Assembly (NCBI GenBank): GCA_964511405.1
Contig: CAZEFK010000101.1
Coordinates: forward strand, 1 to 25,678
Length of the DNA: 25,678 bases
Reading direction: 5' to 3'
DNA from: CAZEFK01 sp964511405
Lineage (GTDB): Bacteria; Pseudomonadota; Alphaproteobacteria; Elsterales; Elsteraceae
Positions 23,638 to 25,678 of this stretch are shown here, piece after piece; position 1 is the stretch's first letter; each line of letters begins with the position of its first letter. Below the pieces are notes generated by a model. That model was not told where the DNA came from. It was given only the letters and a program-made list of their open reading frames with translations, and searched no databases. Both the position numbers and the translations under genes were made by a program.

Positions 23638-24773
23638 TCCAACCGGCGGCGGCCGAAGCCCCGGCGGGGCGGGCCGCGCCGGCGGCGGCCCGGCCGCCCA
23701 AGCTCTGCCTCCGCGCGGTCGCCAAGCGGTATGACGGCGTCGTGGCCCTGGAGCCCTGCGACCTGGAGATGGCGGAGGGCGAGTTCCTGACGCTGCTCGG
23801 GCCATCCGGCTCGGGCAAGACCACGCTGCTGTCGATCGTCGCCGGCCTGATCCGGCCGAGCGGCGGCGACGTCTGGATCGACGGCGGGCGCGCGACCGAC
23901 CTGCCGCCCTACCGCCGCGCCATCGGCATGGTGTTCCAGAGCTATGCCCTGTTCCCCCATCTGTCGGTGTTCGAGAACATCGCGTTCCCGCTGCGCATGC
24001 GGCGCCTGCCGCATGATGCGATCGCCCGCGAAGTCGGCCGGGTGCTCGCCGCGGTGCAGCTGCCCGAGGTCGCCCACCGCCTGCCGCGCGAGCTGTCGGG
24101 CGGCCAGCAGCAGCGCATCGCGCTTGCCCGCGCCATCGTCTATCGCCCGTCGATCGTGCTGATGGACGAGCCGCTGGGCGCCTTGGACAAGAACCTGCGC
24201 GACCAGATGCAGGCCGAGATCAAGCGCCTGCACACCGAGCTCGGCATCACCATCCTCTATGTCACCCACGACCAGGAGGAAGCGTTTGCCCTGTCCGACC
24301 GCATCTGCCTCATGAACCGGGCGCGGATCGAGCAGGTCGGGACCCCGGCCGAGCTGTATTTCCGGCCGGCCTCGGCCTTCGCGGCCGGTTTCCTGGGCGA
24401 GTCGAACACCCTGGCCGGGGAGCTGGCGGCCCTGGACGGGCGCGACGCCGTGCTGCGCCTGCCCGGCGGCCAGGTGCTCCGCGCCCCGCGCGCCGACGGC
24501 TTGGCCCCGGGCCGGCGGGCGCGCTGGATGGTTCGCCCGGAGGCGCTGCGCCTGGCCCCGGCCGAGGGCGGTTGCGCCAACCTGGTGCGCGGCCGTGTGC
24601 AGGCCGTGCTGTTCGCCGGCAGCGTTAGCAAGGTCCAGCTCACACTGGCCGACGGCACGGCGCTGATTGCCAAGGTCCTGACCAGCGCCGGTGCCCTGCC
24701 CCGGCCCGGCGACGACATCGCCGTGGGCTGGCAGCGCGAGGACATGGTGCTGCTGCCCGAACCGGCACCATGA
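23634..24773 (+). CDS. ABC transporter ATP-binding protein, PotA type
   Basis: A 379-residue ATPase of an importer, at the cytoplasmic face of the membrane. Seen: Walker A GPSGSGKTT (about 56-64); Q-loop VFQSYALFPHLSVFENIAFPL; signature LSGGQQQRIALARA; Walker B with D-loop VLMDEPLGALDKNLR; H-loop TILYVTHDQEEAFALSDR; then a C-terminal TOBE2-like regulatory region (about 250-379, WMVRPEALRLAP). This matches polyamine/iron/spermidine-type ATPases. The GTG start overlaps the stop of the binding-protein gene, and its own stop overlaps the permease ATG (ATGA). The first 23 residues are an Ala/Pro-rich extension not typical of PotA. Confidence 0.95.
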   Translation: MIQPAAAEAPAGRAAPAAARPPKLCLRAVAKRYDGVVALEPCDLEMAEGEFLTLLGPSGSGKTTLLSIVAGLIRPSGGDVWIDGGRATDLPPYRRAIGMVFQSYALFPHLSVFENIAFPLRMRRLPHDAIAREVGRVLAAVQLPEVAHRLPRELSGGQQQRIALARAIVYRPSIVLMDEPLGALDKNLRDQMQAEIKRLHTELGITILYVTHDQEEAFALSDRICLMNRARIEQVGTPAELYFRPASAFAAGFLGESNTLAGELAALDGRDAVLRLPGGQVLRAPRADGLAPGRRARWMVRPEALRLAPAEGGCANLVRGRVQAVLFAGSVSKVQLTLADGTALIAKVLTSAGALPRPGDDIAVGWQREDMVLLPEPAP

Positions 24774-25678
24774 CCGCCACCGCCGCCGCCCGAACCCGAC
24801 CCGCCCGAGTCCTGACCGCCCGCTGGGCCGGGCTGTGGCCGCTGGCGCCGGTGCTGCTGTTCCTGGCGCTGTTCTTCGTCTATCCCGTCGCCCAACTGTT
24901 GCTGCTGTCGGTGCGGACCCCGGCCGGCGATCTGACCGGCCAGCATTATCTGCGGCTCGCCAGCGATCCGGTCTATCTGTCGGTGCTGGCGATCACCTTC
25001 AAGATCGCGGCCTGGACCACCGTGATCGCCGTGCTGGGCGGCTATCCGGCCGCCTATCTGCTGGCGACCGCGTCGGCCGACCGGCGCAACCGGCTGGTGC
25101 TGTGGGTGCTGCTGCCGTTCTGGACCAGCTTCCTGGTGCGCACCTTCGCCTGGATGATCCTCCTGGGCCACAGCGGCGCGATCAACCGGCTGCTGATCGC
25201 CGCCGGCCTGACCCGCGCCCCGCTGGCGCTGACCTACAACCTGACCGGCACCCTGATCGGCATGGCCCATGCCCTGATGCCGCTCGCCATCCTGACCATG
25301 CTGTCGGTGATGCAGACCATCGATCCCCGCTACGGCCAGGCCGCCGACACTCTGGGCGGCCGGCCCTGCCAGCGCTTCTGGCGGATCTATGTGCCGCAGT
25401 CGATGCCCGGGGTCAGCGCCGCGGCGATCATGGTGTTCATCACCGCGCTCGGCTTCTTCATCACGCCGGCGCTGCTGGGCGGCGCCCACGAGACCATGAT
25501 CACCCAGGTGATCATCACCCAGGTCCAGGAATTGCTGAACTGGTCCTTCGCCGGCGCCCTGGCGGTGGCCCTGCTGGCCGCGGCGCTGCTGGTGTTCCTG
25601 CTCTACGACCGGCTGGTCGGCAGCGCCGCCCTGACCGGTGCCGCGGCGTCGGGCGCTCCGGCGCGGCGCTCGGCGCTG
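24770..25678 (+). CDS. ABC transporter permease, PotB type, cut by window edge
   Basis: The first 303 codons of an inner-membrane permease; no stop is reached. Seen: an Arg-rich N-terminus, then a membrane helix (GLWPLAPVLLFLALFFVYPV), a periplasmic loop, further helices (VIAVLGGYPAAYLLATA; LVLWVLLPFWTSFLVRTFAWM; LIGMAHALMPLAILTMLSVM), the cytoplasmic EAA loop QAADTLGGRPCQRFWRIYVP that docks on the ATPase, and later helices (ALAVALLAAALLVFLLY). The layout is that of PotB/MetI-superfamily permeases. The ATG overlaps the ATPase TGA. A second permease (PotC type) would be expected just beyond the window. Confidence 0.93.
   Translation, partial: MTATAAARTRPARVLTARWAGLWPLAPVLLFLALFFVYPVAQLLLLSVRTPAGDLTGQHYLRLASDPVYLSVLAITFKIAAWTTVIAVLGGYPAAYLLATASADRRNRLVLWVLLPFWTSFLVRTFAWMILLGHSGAINRLLIAAGLTRAPLALTYNLTGTLIGMAHALMPLAILTMLSVMQTIDPRYGQAADTLGGRPCQRFWRIYVPQSMPGVSAAAIMVFITALGFFITPALLGGAHETMITQVIITQVQELLNWSFAGALAVALLAAALLVFLLYDRLVGSAALTGAAASGAPARRSAL

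Noticed and set aside
22471..23805. A 444-codon minus-strand frame opposite the substrate-binding protein gene
   Set aside because: Antisense shadow of a clear PotD-type gene, with no recognisable motif.
24257..25489. A 410-codon minus-strand frame opposite the permease gene
   Set aside because: A Gln/Gly/Arg-rich shadow; the plus strand encodes membrane helices and an EAA loop.

Overview
The window is very GC-rich DNA in which nearly every base belongs to a gene. It looks like an alphaproteobacterium, probably a Rhodospirillales-like lineage. The grounds are gene order (guaB, an rRNA m5C methyltransferase and guaA on one strand, with ppx-rlmE just upstream), a short alphaproteobacterial-type flagellin, a DUF3309 microprotein and tightly overlapping start/stop codons. 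I cannot name genus or species. One run of exactly 10 N (3471-3480) lies inside guaB and is an assembly gap.

Region 1 (1-6327, minus strand) is a housekeeping block transcribed ppx/gppA, rlmE, guaB, RsmB-type methyltransferase, GNAT acetyltransferase, guaA (guaA runs off the left edge). It combines the two steps from IMP to GMP with rRNA modification and a (p)ppGpp/polyphosphate-type phosphatase. Region 2 (6426-8521) has a tRNA-Gln(CTG), a small unknown ORF and glutaminyl-tRNA synthetase, so a tRNA and its cognate synthetase sit about 260 bp apart.

Region 3 (8522-19397) is a mixed accessory stretch: an isolated minimal flagellin; two divergent secreted proteins of unknown function, one ending in two Cys-paired Tudor-like repeats; an EAL-CBS-GGDEF protein with a degraded EAL site; an isolated NagA deacetylase; a protein with up to eight EF-hands; a DUF3309 microprotein; a probable decayed transporter end; and a two-gene unit ending in an LprI-like/DUF3298-like secreted protein with markedly lower GC.

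Region 4 (19404-25678) is the most coherent accessory system. A GntR/FCD regulator is translationally coupled to a cytoplasmic molybdopterin S/N-oxide reductase. Divergent from them is a polyamine-type ABC transporter with a twin-arginine binding protein, an ATPase and a permease cut by the right edge. A near-perfect 14-bp palindrome of GntR type lies between the two transcripts. The likely logic is that one small molecule is sensed by the regulator, imported by the transporter and perhaps reduced in the cytoplasm. The substrate cannot be read from sequence.
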